Under the pieces are notes generated by a model that saw nothing but the letters and a program-made list of their open reading frames with translations, searched no databases and was not told the origin of the DNA. This document shows positions 1-7,114 of a stretch of DNA of 64,000 bases, piece by piece. Numbering within the stretch: position 1 is the first letter of the stretch; the number at the start of each line of letters is the position of its first letter. Position numbers and translations under genes: made by a program. Source of the stretch: Gp1-AA145 sp963757135 (GTDB taxonomy: Bacteria > Acidobacteriota > Terriglobia > Terriglobales > Acidobacteriaceae); the NCBI GenBank assembly GCA_963757135.1, contig CAVWQE010000009.1:186001-250000 (forward strand). Direction: 5' to 3'.

Positions 1-871
1 CGAATGGCGTGAGGGTCGTCGGATATTCGTTCAACACCAAAAGGCCTTCGCGAATCAGCCATTCGTTGACGGCTATGCCGCCATCAAGGCGCTGCGCGCC
101 GTGGTCGGAGACCACGAGAACCAGCGTGTCGTCATCGAGCAATTCGAGCGCCTTGCCAATCTGCTCATCCAGCCACAAGTAATATTCCGGGATCGCGTCC
201 TGATAAGGATTGCCCGCCTCAAATTGCACGTGCTTTTCGTCGAAGTAATTCCAGAATCCGTGGTGCATGCGGTCCAGGCCGATATCCACGAAATGAAAGT
301 AGTCCCACTCCTGCTCTTTCAACAGCCAGTGGACGACCTTCCACTGCTTCTCGCTCATTTTGAAGATTTCGTCTTTCAGCCAGTCTTTGCGATCAGTGCG
401 GAAATTCTTTACGTCAACCGGGTACTCGCCTACGAGTTCATTGATCTTCGTCTTGAAGGACGCCGGATGCGTGAAGTCGTTCCTGGCCGTGTCAGGAGTC
501 AGAAAACATCCGATGCTGATGCCGTTGATTTTCCGCGGAGGATAGTTCGGCGGAACCCCAACAATGATGGAGCGCTTCCCTTCCCGCGCCAACTGGTCCC
601 ACATGGCAAGAGCCTTGATGGAAGCTGAGTTGGCGAATCCGAGCTTGTCATAAGAATGATCAGTGCGATTGCGGAATCCATACACGCCGAGCGAGCCAGG
701 ATCCTGGCTGGTACACATGCACATCCACGCGGGAACGGTGATCGGGGGATACACGCTTTCAAGGCGGCCGTAAACGCCGGCTTCCATGAGGCGGCGAATG
801 TTTACCAGGCGCTCATCGCCAAAGACCACCTCCGGCGCGGCGCAGTCGAGTCCTAGAACGCAGATTTTCAT
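1..871 (-). CDS. Alkaline phosphatase superfamily protein (type I phosphodiesterase/nucleotide pyrophosphatase-like), 3' end missing
   Basis: A 290-codon open frame reads from the ATG at 871 to the window edge without a stop, so the C-terminus is missing. It opens with a hydrophobic strand ending in GLD (Asp9, likely metal ligand). TVPAW follows around residues 45-49 and supplies the probable nucleophile Thr45. Later come DIGLDRMHHG and VVSDHGAQ, which carry the other Asp/His metal ligands of this fold. There is no signal peptide, so it is probably cytoplasmic or needs a partner for membrane contact. Its ATG overlaps the TGA of the upstream paralogue by four bases (ATGA), so the two are translationally coupled. 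The family hydrolyses phosphodiesters, pyrophosphates or sulfates; the substrate cannot be read from the sequence. Confidence 0.85.
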   Translation of the reverse strand, partial: MKICVLGLDCAAPEVVFGDERLVNIRRLMEAGVYGRLESVYPPITVPAWMCMCTSQDPGSLGVYGFRNRTDHSYDKLGFANSASIKALAMWDQLAREGKRSIIVGVPPNYPPRKINGISIGCFLTPDTARNDFTHPASFKTKINELVGEYPVDVKNFRTDRKDWLKDEIFKMSEKQWKVVHWLLKEQEWDYFHFVDIGLDRMHHGFWNYFDEKHVQFEAGNPYQDAIPEYYLWLDEQIGKALELLDDDTLVLVVSDHGAQRLDGGIAVNEWLIREGLLVLNEYPTTLTPF

Positions 872-2769
872 GAGAGCAAGCTCGTACCTTCCATGGATTG
901 AGGAACGGGAACTCCTAAATAATTCAGGATCGTGGGCGCGAGATCAATGATGTTTGCCCCACCCAGGTCCGTGTTTCGGATCACACGGACGGGGGCGCCC
1001 GTGTCTCCAATTCCTACGCGGTTCATGAACACGATGCCTGGCACCGCTTCCGGATCGATGATGTGGTCGCCGCCCCACTTGCGCATATTGTCTTCAATCA
1101 GCGAATTGGCGAATCCGCCCACTGCGCTCTGCCACGAGACGCGAAATCCGGGATTGAAATTCACCAGCAGATCGGGGGCATTGGCAGCATAGGGGCCAGA
1201 ATACAAATCCTCGCGGCGTGAAACGCTGCGAATCGCTGGTGCCTGAGGGTGGGAATCAATGATTCTACCGAGCCCGGATTGAATTGCATTGCGCAGCTTC
1301 TCCGCTTCCGTTCCTTCCTCAACGATACCGTCGCGCTCACGGCCTTTGAAGTTCAAGTAAATGCCGCCAAGACCAACGGCGTAGGCATAAGTACGCGACC
1401 AATCCACAGATGCGAACGCATCGCCCAACTCTTCACTCGGCTTAGAGCCGTTTTTCAGGGCGAGCAGGCCGTTCTGGTGAAGCCAGGTGTTGGTATCGAA
1501 CGCGCGGCGAAAGGTGTTGAAACCGTGGTCAGAAAGAACAATCAGTAATGTGTTCTCGTCCACTTTGTCGAGCACGGGGGCGAGCAACTTGTCGCAGCGC
1601 GAATAATGCTGCTCAATCAGGGTTGAATAATCTTTGGCTCGATCAGGTTCGTAGCCGGGATGCGAGGGATCGCGAAAACGCCACAGCATATGTTGCACGC
1701 GATCCGGCGTATCGTAAAGCACGAAGAAAAAACCCTCGTTGAAGCGGTCGAGTTCGAAGCGCATCATGCGCTCGCGTTCTGCAATCACGAGCTCACACTG
1801 ATCAAGATAGGCGCATTCATCGAAGCGGCCATTGTTCAACCCATTGTGATCTTCGGCCATTCCCAGGGTCGAAAACAGACCAATACCCCCGGCAAGATCT
1901 TTGGCGTACGTACCGGGGGATGATACCGGGAACACTGGCGCGGCCGGATCGAAGTTCACGGCCGAAAGGTAAAACTCGAGATGTGGCTCAAGCCGCCGAA
2001 CGTAGAAACGCGCAATGCCGGTCACCGACTGCAACATGGAAAGCTTGAACTTGAAGCGTACCCAGTCGCTCCAGGTACCTTCTTTAACTTCTATCCACGC
2101 CGGAGTGCCGCCGGTCCCGATCAGCAGGCTGCGCGATTCTCTTTTCACCTGCACGCGAATTTCGGCTTTGGTATCGACAGGCGGCGACTGCTTGGTGTTG
2201 CGTGGCCCAATGACATAGGTTTTGATATCTGACTCGGCGGCGAGGGTTACTACCTGCTCGCTCTCTCTGGCGATCACCCCGGTGTTCTGCGTGTAGAACG
2301 TGCCCTTATTCTGACTGCCACGCAAATCGGGAACGCCAACGCCAGCGAGCAGTCGCCCCTGAAATTCGTCTGGTGGAAAAGTGCAGGGACAACGCAGAAC
2401 AACACTTGGAATACCTGCTTGCGAAAGCACCTGCCAGAGCGGTACCCCTTTGCGCTGATTCACTACCTGCGGCGGGGCGAAGGCGCTCTTGGGACGCTCG
2501 AAGCGGCTGAGAGCTGCGTCGGGAAGATATGTCGCTGGGTTGCGGGAGATGAAATCGAAAATCCCATGGCCGCCAGGATTGGTGCCAGTGGCAAACGACG
2601 ACCATGCTACCGGCGTCTGTGCCGGGTAGGTTGTTTTGAGGCGTGAGTACGATCCCGACTCGCGGATGCGAGCCAGATTAGGCAGCTCGCCGCGGTCGAG
2701 CATCTGCTCGACAATCGTCGGCTCAAGGCCATCGAGGCCAATCACGATAACTTTTTTGCGCAAATGCAA
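868..2769 (-). CDS. Alkaline phosphatase superfamily protein (type I phosphodiesterase/nucleotide pyrophosphatase-like)
   Basis: This 633-residue protein is the full-length paralogue of the downstream truncated gene. Residues 7-16 form the first metal-binding strand (VIVIGLDGLE, Asp13). TYPAQTPVAW at about 47-56 supplies the nucleophile Thr52. DTPDRVQHMLWRF and LIVLSDHGF hold further Asp/His ligands, and the last third has a PDLLVNF strand. No signal peptide is evident, as the basic MHLRKK start leads directly into the catalytic beta strand. It lies three bases after a small membrane protein and overlaps the next gene by four bases, which suggests a three-gene operon. Members act on phosphodiester, pyrophosphate or phosphonate substrates; two adjacent paralogues suggest related substrates or a heterodimer, which is inference. 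Confidence 0.88.
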   Translation of the reverse strand: MHLRKKVIVIGLDGLEPTIVEQMLDRGELPNLARIRESGSYSRLKTTYPAQTPVAWSSFATGTNPGGHGIFDFISRNPATYLPDAALSRFERPKSAFAPPQVVNQRKGVPLWQVLSQAGIPSVVLRCPCTFPPDEFQGRLLAGVGVPDLRGSQNKGTFYTQNTGVIARESEQVVTLAAESDIKTYVIGPRNTKQSPPVDTKAEIRVQVKRESRSLLIGTGGTPAWIEVKEGTWSDWVRFKFKLSMLQSVTGIARFYVRRLEPHLEFYLSAVNFDPAAPVFPVSSPGTYAKDLAGGIGLFSTLGMAEDHNGLNNGRFDECAYLDQCELVIAERERMMRFELDRFNEGFFFVLYDTPDRVQHMLWRFRDPSHPGYEPDRAKDYSTLIEQHYSRCDKLLAPVLDKVDENTLLIVLSDHGFNTFRRAFDTNTWLHQNGLLALKNGSKPSEELGDAFASVDWSRTYAYAVGLGGIYLNFKGRERDGIVEEGTEAEKLRNAIQSGLGRIIDSHPQAPAIRSVSRREDLYSGPYAANAPDLLVNFNPGFRVSWQSAVGGFANSLIEDNMRKWGGDHIIDPEAVPGIVFMNRVGIGDTGAPVRVIRNTDLGGANIIDLAPTILNYLGVPVPQSMEGTSLLS

Positions 2770-2772
2770 TAC

Positions 2773-2970
2773 CTAGGAACTCTGCGGGGGAGTATCTCTC
2801 GGGGGAGCCGTCGGGGTTGCGGGAATACCGCGAAAACGGTTAATTATCTTGCCGAAAATCGCCATCACTTTGTGCCAGAAAATCAGCAGGACACCGATAA
2901 CACTGGCGATGCCGGAAGTTACGGTCATTACCTGATCGGGGCCGGCGTAAGCGAGTAAATCAAGACGCAT
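2773..2970 (-). CDS. Small single-pass membrane protein
   Basis: This 65-residue protein has one hydrophobic helix (about residues 17-42) followed by a basic patch and a Pro/Thr-rich tail. The ATG at 2970 was preferred over an upstream TTG because GGAG lies six bases before it. Its stop is three bases from the start of the phosphatase-superfamily gene, so the two are almost certainly co-transcribed. I do not recognise a family. A role anchoring or assisting the two soluble hydrolases at the membrane would fit the context but is inference. Confidence 0.6.
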   Translation of the reverse strand: MRLDLLAYAGPDQVMTVTSGIASVIGVLLIFWHKVMAIFGKIINRFRGIPATPTAPPRDTPPQSS

Positions 2971-3137
2971 GGTCCACTCCAATACGAGGTCTTATTTTAC
3001 GGGAGTTGCAGGTCTATTTGCGATAAAAATCGCACCCTATGAAACCGGCACGAAAACCATAAAAGTGCCGTCAGAAGCGGGATGTGTAGGGTTGGATCTG
3101 GCCGGTTGAAAATCCATTGACGCGGGTCCCGTTATCG

Positions 3138-3157
3138 GGCGGCGCATCGGCGCCGCC
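3138..3157 (-). terminator. GC-rich hairpin downstream of the Ig-like lipoprotein gene
   Basis: GGCGGCGC-ATCG-GCGCCGCC forms a perfect 8-bp stem with a 4-base loop, 17 bases beyond the stop of the minus-strand lipoprotein gene. There is no T-run, so it may be a weak or factor-assisted terminator. The rest of 2971-3174 shows nothing else recognisable. Confidence 0.35.
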
Positions 3158-3174
3158 GCTTTGCAAGAAATCAC

Positions 3175-3810
3175 CTATTGCACATTCAAGGTGACGACGT
3201 TGCTGAGAACGCCGTCAAAACTTGCCTGCACAGTGATCGACAGACCAGCCGAGTTGGCTGAAAGAGTTCCTGTATTGCTGCCGTTAGTGAGCGTCAGGTT
3301 TGTCGAATCCGAAACAATCCATGTCACCGAACTGGTGATGTCCTGCGGCGTGCCGCTATTCGGAAAAGTTGCGTTTGCGGTGAAGGTGACGGGACTGTTC
3401 GCTTGAGGAGTGGTCGTCGAAGCTGTCAACATAATAGAGCTTGGCGTTCCTTCGGTTACTGTAACGGTCGTAGTTGCTGCGGTGGCAGTGCCGGACGCGG
3501 CGTTGATTGTGGTTGTGCAGATGCCAGTTACGGTCTTAACCGGACTCAATAATCCATTTGAATTAATCGTCGCACAGGAGGTCGCGCTCGAGCTCCAATT
3601 CACTTTTCCAGTCAGGTCCTGCGTGGATCCGTCACTGTATGTTCCGGTTGCAGACATTTGCAATGTCTGCTGAGTCGTGATGGTCTGGTCCTGCGGGCCA
3701 ATGGCGAGAGAAGAGAGTGTCGGATTCACGAAAAAACCCGTGCACCCGGCTCCAATTCCTGCAATACACACCACCGTGCAAAGCAAAACTGCCCGCTTCG
3801 AACTCCGCAT
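3175..3810 (-). CDS. Lipoprotein with bacterial Ig-like (Big_2-type) repeats
   Basis: The 211-residue product has a lipoprotein signal peptide: basic MRSSKRA, a hydrophobic core, then a lipobox around GIGAGC. The mature part is Thr/Ser-rich and holds two tandem beta-sandwich units of the Big_2 kind. The first reads like LSSLAIGPQDQTITTQQTLQMSA followed by DGSTQDLTGKVNWSS. The second runs from IMLTAST to the C-terminus, around TFTANATFPNSGTPQDITSSVTW written in pieces. Such proteins are outer-membrane or periplasmic adhesins or scaffolds. The gene appears monocistronic. No enzymatic motif is present. Confidence 0.75.
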   Translation of the reverse strand: MRSSKRAVLLCTVVCIAGIGAGCTGFFVNPTLSSLAIGPQDQTITTQQTLQMSATGTYSDGSTQDLTGKVNWSSSATSCATINSNGLLSPVKTVTGICTTTINAASGTATAATTTVTVTEGTPSSIMLTASTTTPQANSPVTFTANATFPNSGTPQDITSSVTWIVSDSTNLTLTNGSNTGTLSANSAGLSITVQASFDGVLSNVVTLNVQ

Positions 3811-4016
3811 ATCTAAGCCTTTTTGTCCTCAGGACTTCGCACCACCAGCTTACGAAATTGTAGCAGAGCAAAACCATGCCCGAACGTACCCTGTACCAAC
3901 GTGTGACACATCGGCACTCGAGTTTGGAACGGCCTTTGTTGAAGAACTTGCGGGAAATTATGGGTGGCAATGCAGTACCGACAGCCCGAAGCGATTGGGA
4001 ACTTGGCGGCCAGAGG

Positions 4017-4448
4017 CTAGTTCGCGCGCTTGGCTTTGCTGATGCGCTCGGTTATCGGCTTGCGGCCGGCAAAGCCTTCGCTGACCCCGTGCCACTGCGT
4101 GATCGCGGTTTCCCCCAGCTTCCAGCACAACAGGACAACCTGGCCGTCAACTTCGCAGGGAAAATCGAGCAGACCGATATCGAGATCTTTTACTTGAACA
4201 CCCATGGCATCAATTTCCGCCATGGCGTCTTTCACGCGCTGGATGGCTTTTTCGCGTTCAGCTTTGCGCCGCGCGATCTGGACGACGTTCAGCGACATGC
4301 CACCGTTCATGAAAATGCGATGCGCGAGCAGCTGAGATTCAGCCTCGGCTGCTTCAATCAGCTTTTTGCCATCAATTGCAGCGCGCAGGAGGGACTCCAG
4401 GACTGGGACAAGATCTTGAGCTTCGTCAAGGGTAAAGGTGCGGGACAT
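4017..4448 (-). CDS. DUF2203 family protein
   Basis: The 143-residue protein begins TFTLDEAQDLVPVLESLL and has a charged helical middle. It ends with the block typical of DUF2203: DLDIGLLDFPCEVDGQVVLL, then CWKLGE, then WHGVSEGFAGRKPI. It is soluble with no signal peptide. The family's function is unknown, and length and motif order match it well. It lies just downstream of nadA on the same strand, but a 164-base spacer with inverted heptad repeats separates them, so shared transcription is uncertain. Confidence 0.8.
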   Translation of the reverse strand: MSRTFTLDEAQDLVPVLESLLRAAIDGKKLIEAAEAESQLLAHRIFMNGGMSLNVVQIARRKAEREKAIQRVKDAMAEIDAMGVQVKDLDIGLLDFPCEVDGQVVLLCWKLGETAITQWHGVSEGFAGRKPITERISKAKRAN

Positions 4449-4490
4449 GGGGATGGATTTATTCTACTCCGTCGTACACAAAGAAACGCG

Positions 4491-4605
4491 CTCTCGGTTC
4501 TCGGTCGTCGGCTTCCGCAAAGACCGCATAAGCGAAACTGTCGTTCTAGAACGAAGGAGAATGAAGCAGAGTATGTGTGCCGCTTTGCCGACGACCGAGA
4601 GCCGG
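4491..4605. repeat. Inverted pair of heptanucleotide-repeat arms between nadA and the DUF2203 gene
   Basis: Bases 4491-4512 read as consecutive 7-mers of the form NNCTCGG/TCGTCGG. Bases 4587-4605 carry the reverse complement (GCCGACG ACCGAGA GCC). The arms could pair over at least 13 bp around a 74-base centre, just after the nadA stop codon, so they may also act as a transcript-end hairpin. Confidence 0.6.
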
Positions 4606-4612
4606 CGACGAT

Positions 4613-5755
4613 TTATGCAATTTCCAGCATCCGGTCCAGTGCCACGCGTGCCCAGTGCTTTACGTCGGCGGCGACTTTGATCTGGTTGACGATGTTGCCG
4701 TCCACGAGATTTTCAAGCGCCCAGCACAAGTGCTGCGGCGAGATCCGGAACATAGTAGTGCAGAGGCAACCGGAGTCATCGAGGGAGACGACCTTCTTCC
4801 CTTCCGCTGCGAAGTCTTTGCCCATGCGGTTGACCAGGTGAATCTCGGTCCCCACTGCGAAAGAAGTTCCTGACGGAGCTTCGCGAATCATCTTCAGCAG
4901 GCCTTCGGTTGAGCCGATGCCATCGGCTTTCTGACAAACTTCCCAGCGGCATTCGGGATGAACGATCACGCGAATGCCGGGATATTTTGTGCGAACATTG
5001 TCCACGTGCTCGGGCAGAAACCGCTGGTGTACCGAGCAATGCCCTTTCCACAGAATCACACGTGCTTTGCTGAGCTGCTCAGGACTCACTCCACCGTTCA
5101 GCATGTAGGGATTCCAAACGACCATTTCGTCGAGTGGAATGCCCAGCTTGTATCCAGTGTTGCGGCCGAGGTGCTGGTCGGGGAGGAAGAGTATTTTTTG
5201 CTCGTGTGGCGCGGACACTCTTGTCCGCGTGCCGCCAGCAAATGCCCATTGAAATGCGCCCGCTGCGTTCGAAGATGTGCAAACTACGCCGCCGCGCTCG
5301 CCGCAAAAAGCTTTAATCGCAGCGGTAGAGTTCATATACGTGACGGGCGTGACGCCATCGCCTTCGTCATTCGTTAGTCCGGCGCGGACCAGGTTCTCCC
5401 AGCAGTCTTCAACCTGGGTGATTTCGGCCATGTCGGCCATGGAGCATCCGGCATTGAGATCGGGAAGAATCGTGGCTTGGCCCGGGCGCGCCAGAATGTC
5501 GGCGCTTTCTGCCATGAAATGCACGCCGCAAAAGACGATGTACTTGCCGCCGGCAGCAGCGGCTTGCTGCGAAAGCTTATAAGAGTCGCCGCGGAAATCA
5601 GCAAAGCGGATCACTTCATCGCGTTGATAATGGTGCCCCAGGATGACCAGGTCGCGGCCAAGTTCACGACGGGCCGCAGCAATGCGGTCGTCCATGGTGT
5701 GGTCGGGAAGTGCAAGATAATTTTCCAGACTGCAAACTGCAGTTGCTGTTGCCAT
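4613..5755 (-). CDS. nadA: Quinolinate synthase NadA
   Basis: NadA condenses iminoaspartate with dihydroxyacetone phosphate to give quinolinate, the first pyridine precursor of NAD. The 380-residue protein shows the family blocks in order: LVILGHHYQRDEV, GDSYKLS, VFCGVHFMAESADIL, NAGCSMAD, VTYMNSTAAIKAFCGE, CTSSNA, FLPDQHLGRNTG, WKGHCSVH, HPECRWEVC and SGCLCTT. Cysteines of NAGCSM, GHCSVH and SGCLC are the expected ligands of the catalytic [4Fe-4S] cluster. An extra stretch of about ten residues (near 175-184, GGTRTRVSAPHEQ) sits between CTSSNA and FLPDQHLG. It coincides with a palindromic repeat at 5205-5229 and is not part of the normal fold as I know it. Expression is probably controlled by the NAD+-I riboswitch directly upstream. 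Confidence 0.96.
   Translation of the reverse strand: MATATAVCSLENYLALPDHTMDDRIAAARRELGRDLVILGHHYQRDEVIRFADFRGDSYKLSQQAAAAGGKYIVFCGVHFMAESADILARPGQATILPDLNAGCSMADMAEITQVEDCWENLVRAGLTNDEGDGVTPVTYMNSTAAIKAFCGERGGVVCTSSNAAGAFQWAFAGGTRTRVSAPHEQKILFLPDQHLGRNTGYKLGIPLDEMVVWNPYMLNGGVSPEQLSKARVILWKGHCSVHQRFLPEHVDNVRTKYPGIRVIVHPECRWEVCQKADGIGSTEGLLKMIREAPSGTSFAVGTEIHLVNRMGKDFAAEGKKVVSLDDSGCLCTTMFRISPQHLCWALENLVDGNIVNQIKVAADVKHWARVALDRMLEIA
5205..5229. repeat. Palindromic repeat inserted in frame in nadA
   Basis: TGTGG is followed by the perfect hairpin CGCGGACA-CTCT-TGTCCGCG (8-bp stem, 4-base loop). The same 25-mer occurs at 8349-8373, and close variants occur at 34735-34752 and 34767-34786. Here it is translated as part of NadA. 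Confidence 0.8.
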
Positions 5756-5761
5756 TTTGTC

Positions 5762-5938
5762 TCGCCTTCAGCTCTGAAGCGCGGGGCAGCATAACCTGCT
5801 CACCTCACTCGTTCCAGAACGGGGATGTTGAAAGCTATTTCAGCGGCTCCAGCGGGCTCACTGCGCGTCATTGTCCGAACTCACAAACTTCCTAAGCTCG
5901 GAAACCGCGCCCAGTCCGCGGGGATGTTGAAGCCGTCT
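5762..5938 (-). promoter_or_regulatory. NAD+-I riboswitch (nadA motif), two tandem domains
   Basis: On the minus strand the nadA leader contains GGCTTCAACATCCCCG (from 5934) and, after an extended apical arm, GCAGTGA...CCGCTGGAGCC (ending at 5845). This is the conserved core and closing P1 stem of domain 1 of the NAD+-I class. The loop-proximal CCCCGCGG pairs with CCCGC just before the final GGAGCC. A second, similar core, GCTTTCAACATCCCCG, starts at 5835 and runs to AGCTGAAGG near 5764, immediately before the ribosome-binding region (AAGGCGAG) and the ATG at 5755. The tandem arrangement and the position before nadA are as known for this Acidobacteriota-specific class. Ligand binding would be expected to reduce NadA expression. 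The motif match is from memory of the consensus. Confidence 0.9.
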
Positions 5939-6068
5939 AATGCATCCTTACAACAAATACGATGCTGGCAAGCGGTCAAAAGAGAACTTTAATTTTGCAC
6001 ATTCCGCCAGGGAGCACGCAGAGATATTGTGCACTGTTCATGGGGCAGAGTGCAACTTGAGGCGCTTT

Positions 6069-6146
6069 GCGGGCGTGAGCGTAGCGGAGCCCCGCAGCCG
6101 AAATCCTGAGCGCAGCGAAGGATCTACGCGGCCGGGGGCGCCCGCG
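6069..6146. repeat. Intergenic composite palindromic repeat
   Basis: Three imperfect palindromes follow each other: GCGGGC...GCCCCGC (6069-6095), ATCCT-GAGCGCAGCGA-AGGAT (6103-6123) and a GGGCGCCC-centred one (near 6134-6144). The middle one resembles the outer part of the element at 33870-34025 (CATCCTGAG). It lies between the DUF1906 gene and the nadA riboswitch. The stretch 5940-6068 shows nothing I can name beyond the probable promoter zone for the nadA leader. Confidence 0.5.
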
Positions 6147-6153
6147 TCACACT

Positions 6154-6954
6154 TCACCTTCCGTCTGATGGATCCGCACTGGTGGCGGTGTTCATATCCA
6201 CATGCAAATGGCTGGCCGGGTCAATTCCCGGCGGATAGCAGTTGCCGTCAGGATTGTAGTTCCGGCACATGGCGGCAAAATCCCTTCGTCGCGGGGATTG
6301 TACAAATTGCCACGCTTCGGCAAACGCCACCCCGCTTTCCCCGGCCTGCAGTGCCTTCGGGACCGCGCATCCGGGCGAGGGGGGACAAACGTCATTCGTG
6401 ACCCAGTAAGCAATCTTACGGCCTTGCGCATTGGCTCGAAGATCTTCGGCAGTTATGATCGTCGTCTTGCGGTCCTCTCTCGCGGGAATGCCTGAACAAT
6501 AAACTCCAGCGCGAAATCCTGACGCGTTCACAGCATCAACCCAGCCGTAAACGTAAGCCTTCTGCTCGGGCAGCATACGCCCGCCCTCTTCGACGTCGAG
6601 AAAGATGATCGTGTGCGCGGGAAAGCCTTCGCGCCTTGCGGCCACCACCGCAGCCTGCGCATCCGATTGCGCGAGTGTAGTTGCACTGCGTTTTAATTCT
6701 TTGTCGAGCCGTCCATTGAACAGCACCAGAAATCCGAAGCCTGCGGATTCCAGCACAGGCCGCTTCCCTGCCCAGCCATTCGATGTCGCGCCAGGAGGAT
6801 TGTTGAGCCAGTAGCCAGAGTAAGAAAATGTCTGTCGAAGGATTTTCAGGTTCTGGTCGCCGGGATAATCGTTGCGGTCAAAACCCAGATAGCTTTGCTG
6901 GGCCCGTGCACCGCAGCAAGCGAGACATACGCCACAGAGGAGAAAGAGTTTCAC
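6154..6954 (-). CDS. Secreted DUF1906 (glycoside hydrolase-like, Rv2525c-type) domain protein
   Basis: The mature part begins LGFDRNDYPGD and contains SYSGYWLNNPP, GFGFLVLFNGRLD, TIIFLDVEEGG and FRAGVYCSG. This is a TIM-barrel-like domain related to lysozyme-type glycoside hydrolases, and the acidic pair of FLDVEEGG sits where catalytic residues are expected. The start is set at GTG 6954 because it gives a clean signal peptide (KLFLLCGVCLACCGARAQQ). A longer frame from TTG 7020 would add 22 residues before it and cannot be excluded. The product is probably periplasmic and may act on peptidoglycan or another glycan. The C-terminal part has several cysteines that could form disulfides. Confidence 0.75.
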   Translation of the reverse strand: MKLFLLCGVCLACCGARAQQSYLGFDRNDYPGDQNLKILRQTFSYSGYWLNNPPGATSNGWAGKRPVLESAGFGFLVLFNGRLDKELKRSATTLAQSDAQAAVVAARREGFPAHTIIFLDVEEGGRMLPEQKAYVYGWVDAVNASGFRAGVYCSGIPAREDRKTTIITAEDLRANAQGRKIAYWVTNDVCPPSPGCAVPKALQAGESGVAFAEAWQFVQSPRRRDFAAMCRNYNPDGNCYPPGIDPASHLHVDMNTATSADPSDGR

Positions 6955-7084
6955 GGTAATATGCCGCTTCGAGATTCTGAAAGCATAAACCACCAAGGAC
7001 CCGAGAACACGTAACACCAAAATGAGCGGTAATAGAGGTTCTCTCGGCGACCTTTGCGATCTCGGCGGTTAAACGCTTTTGCTC

Positions 7085-7114
7085 ATGGCTGATTAGCTGA
7101 TAGCTTAGCTAACC
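7085..7114. repeat. Heptanucleotide-repeat array at the moaA 3' end
   Basis: GGCTGAT TAGCTGA TAGCTTA GCTAACC repeats with a 7-base period and contains the moaA stop codon (7109-7111). The spacer 6955-7084 also carries an unrelated pair (ACCACCAAGGACC near 6990 and CCTTTGCGATCTCGG near 7050) that resembles common intergenic repeats. Confidence 0.5.

Noticed and set aside
3876..4841. 321-codon plus-strand frame spanning the DUF2203 gene and the nadA 3' end
   Set aside because: It crosses two real minus-strand genes and their spacer and has no domain.
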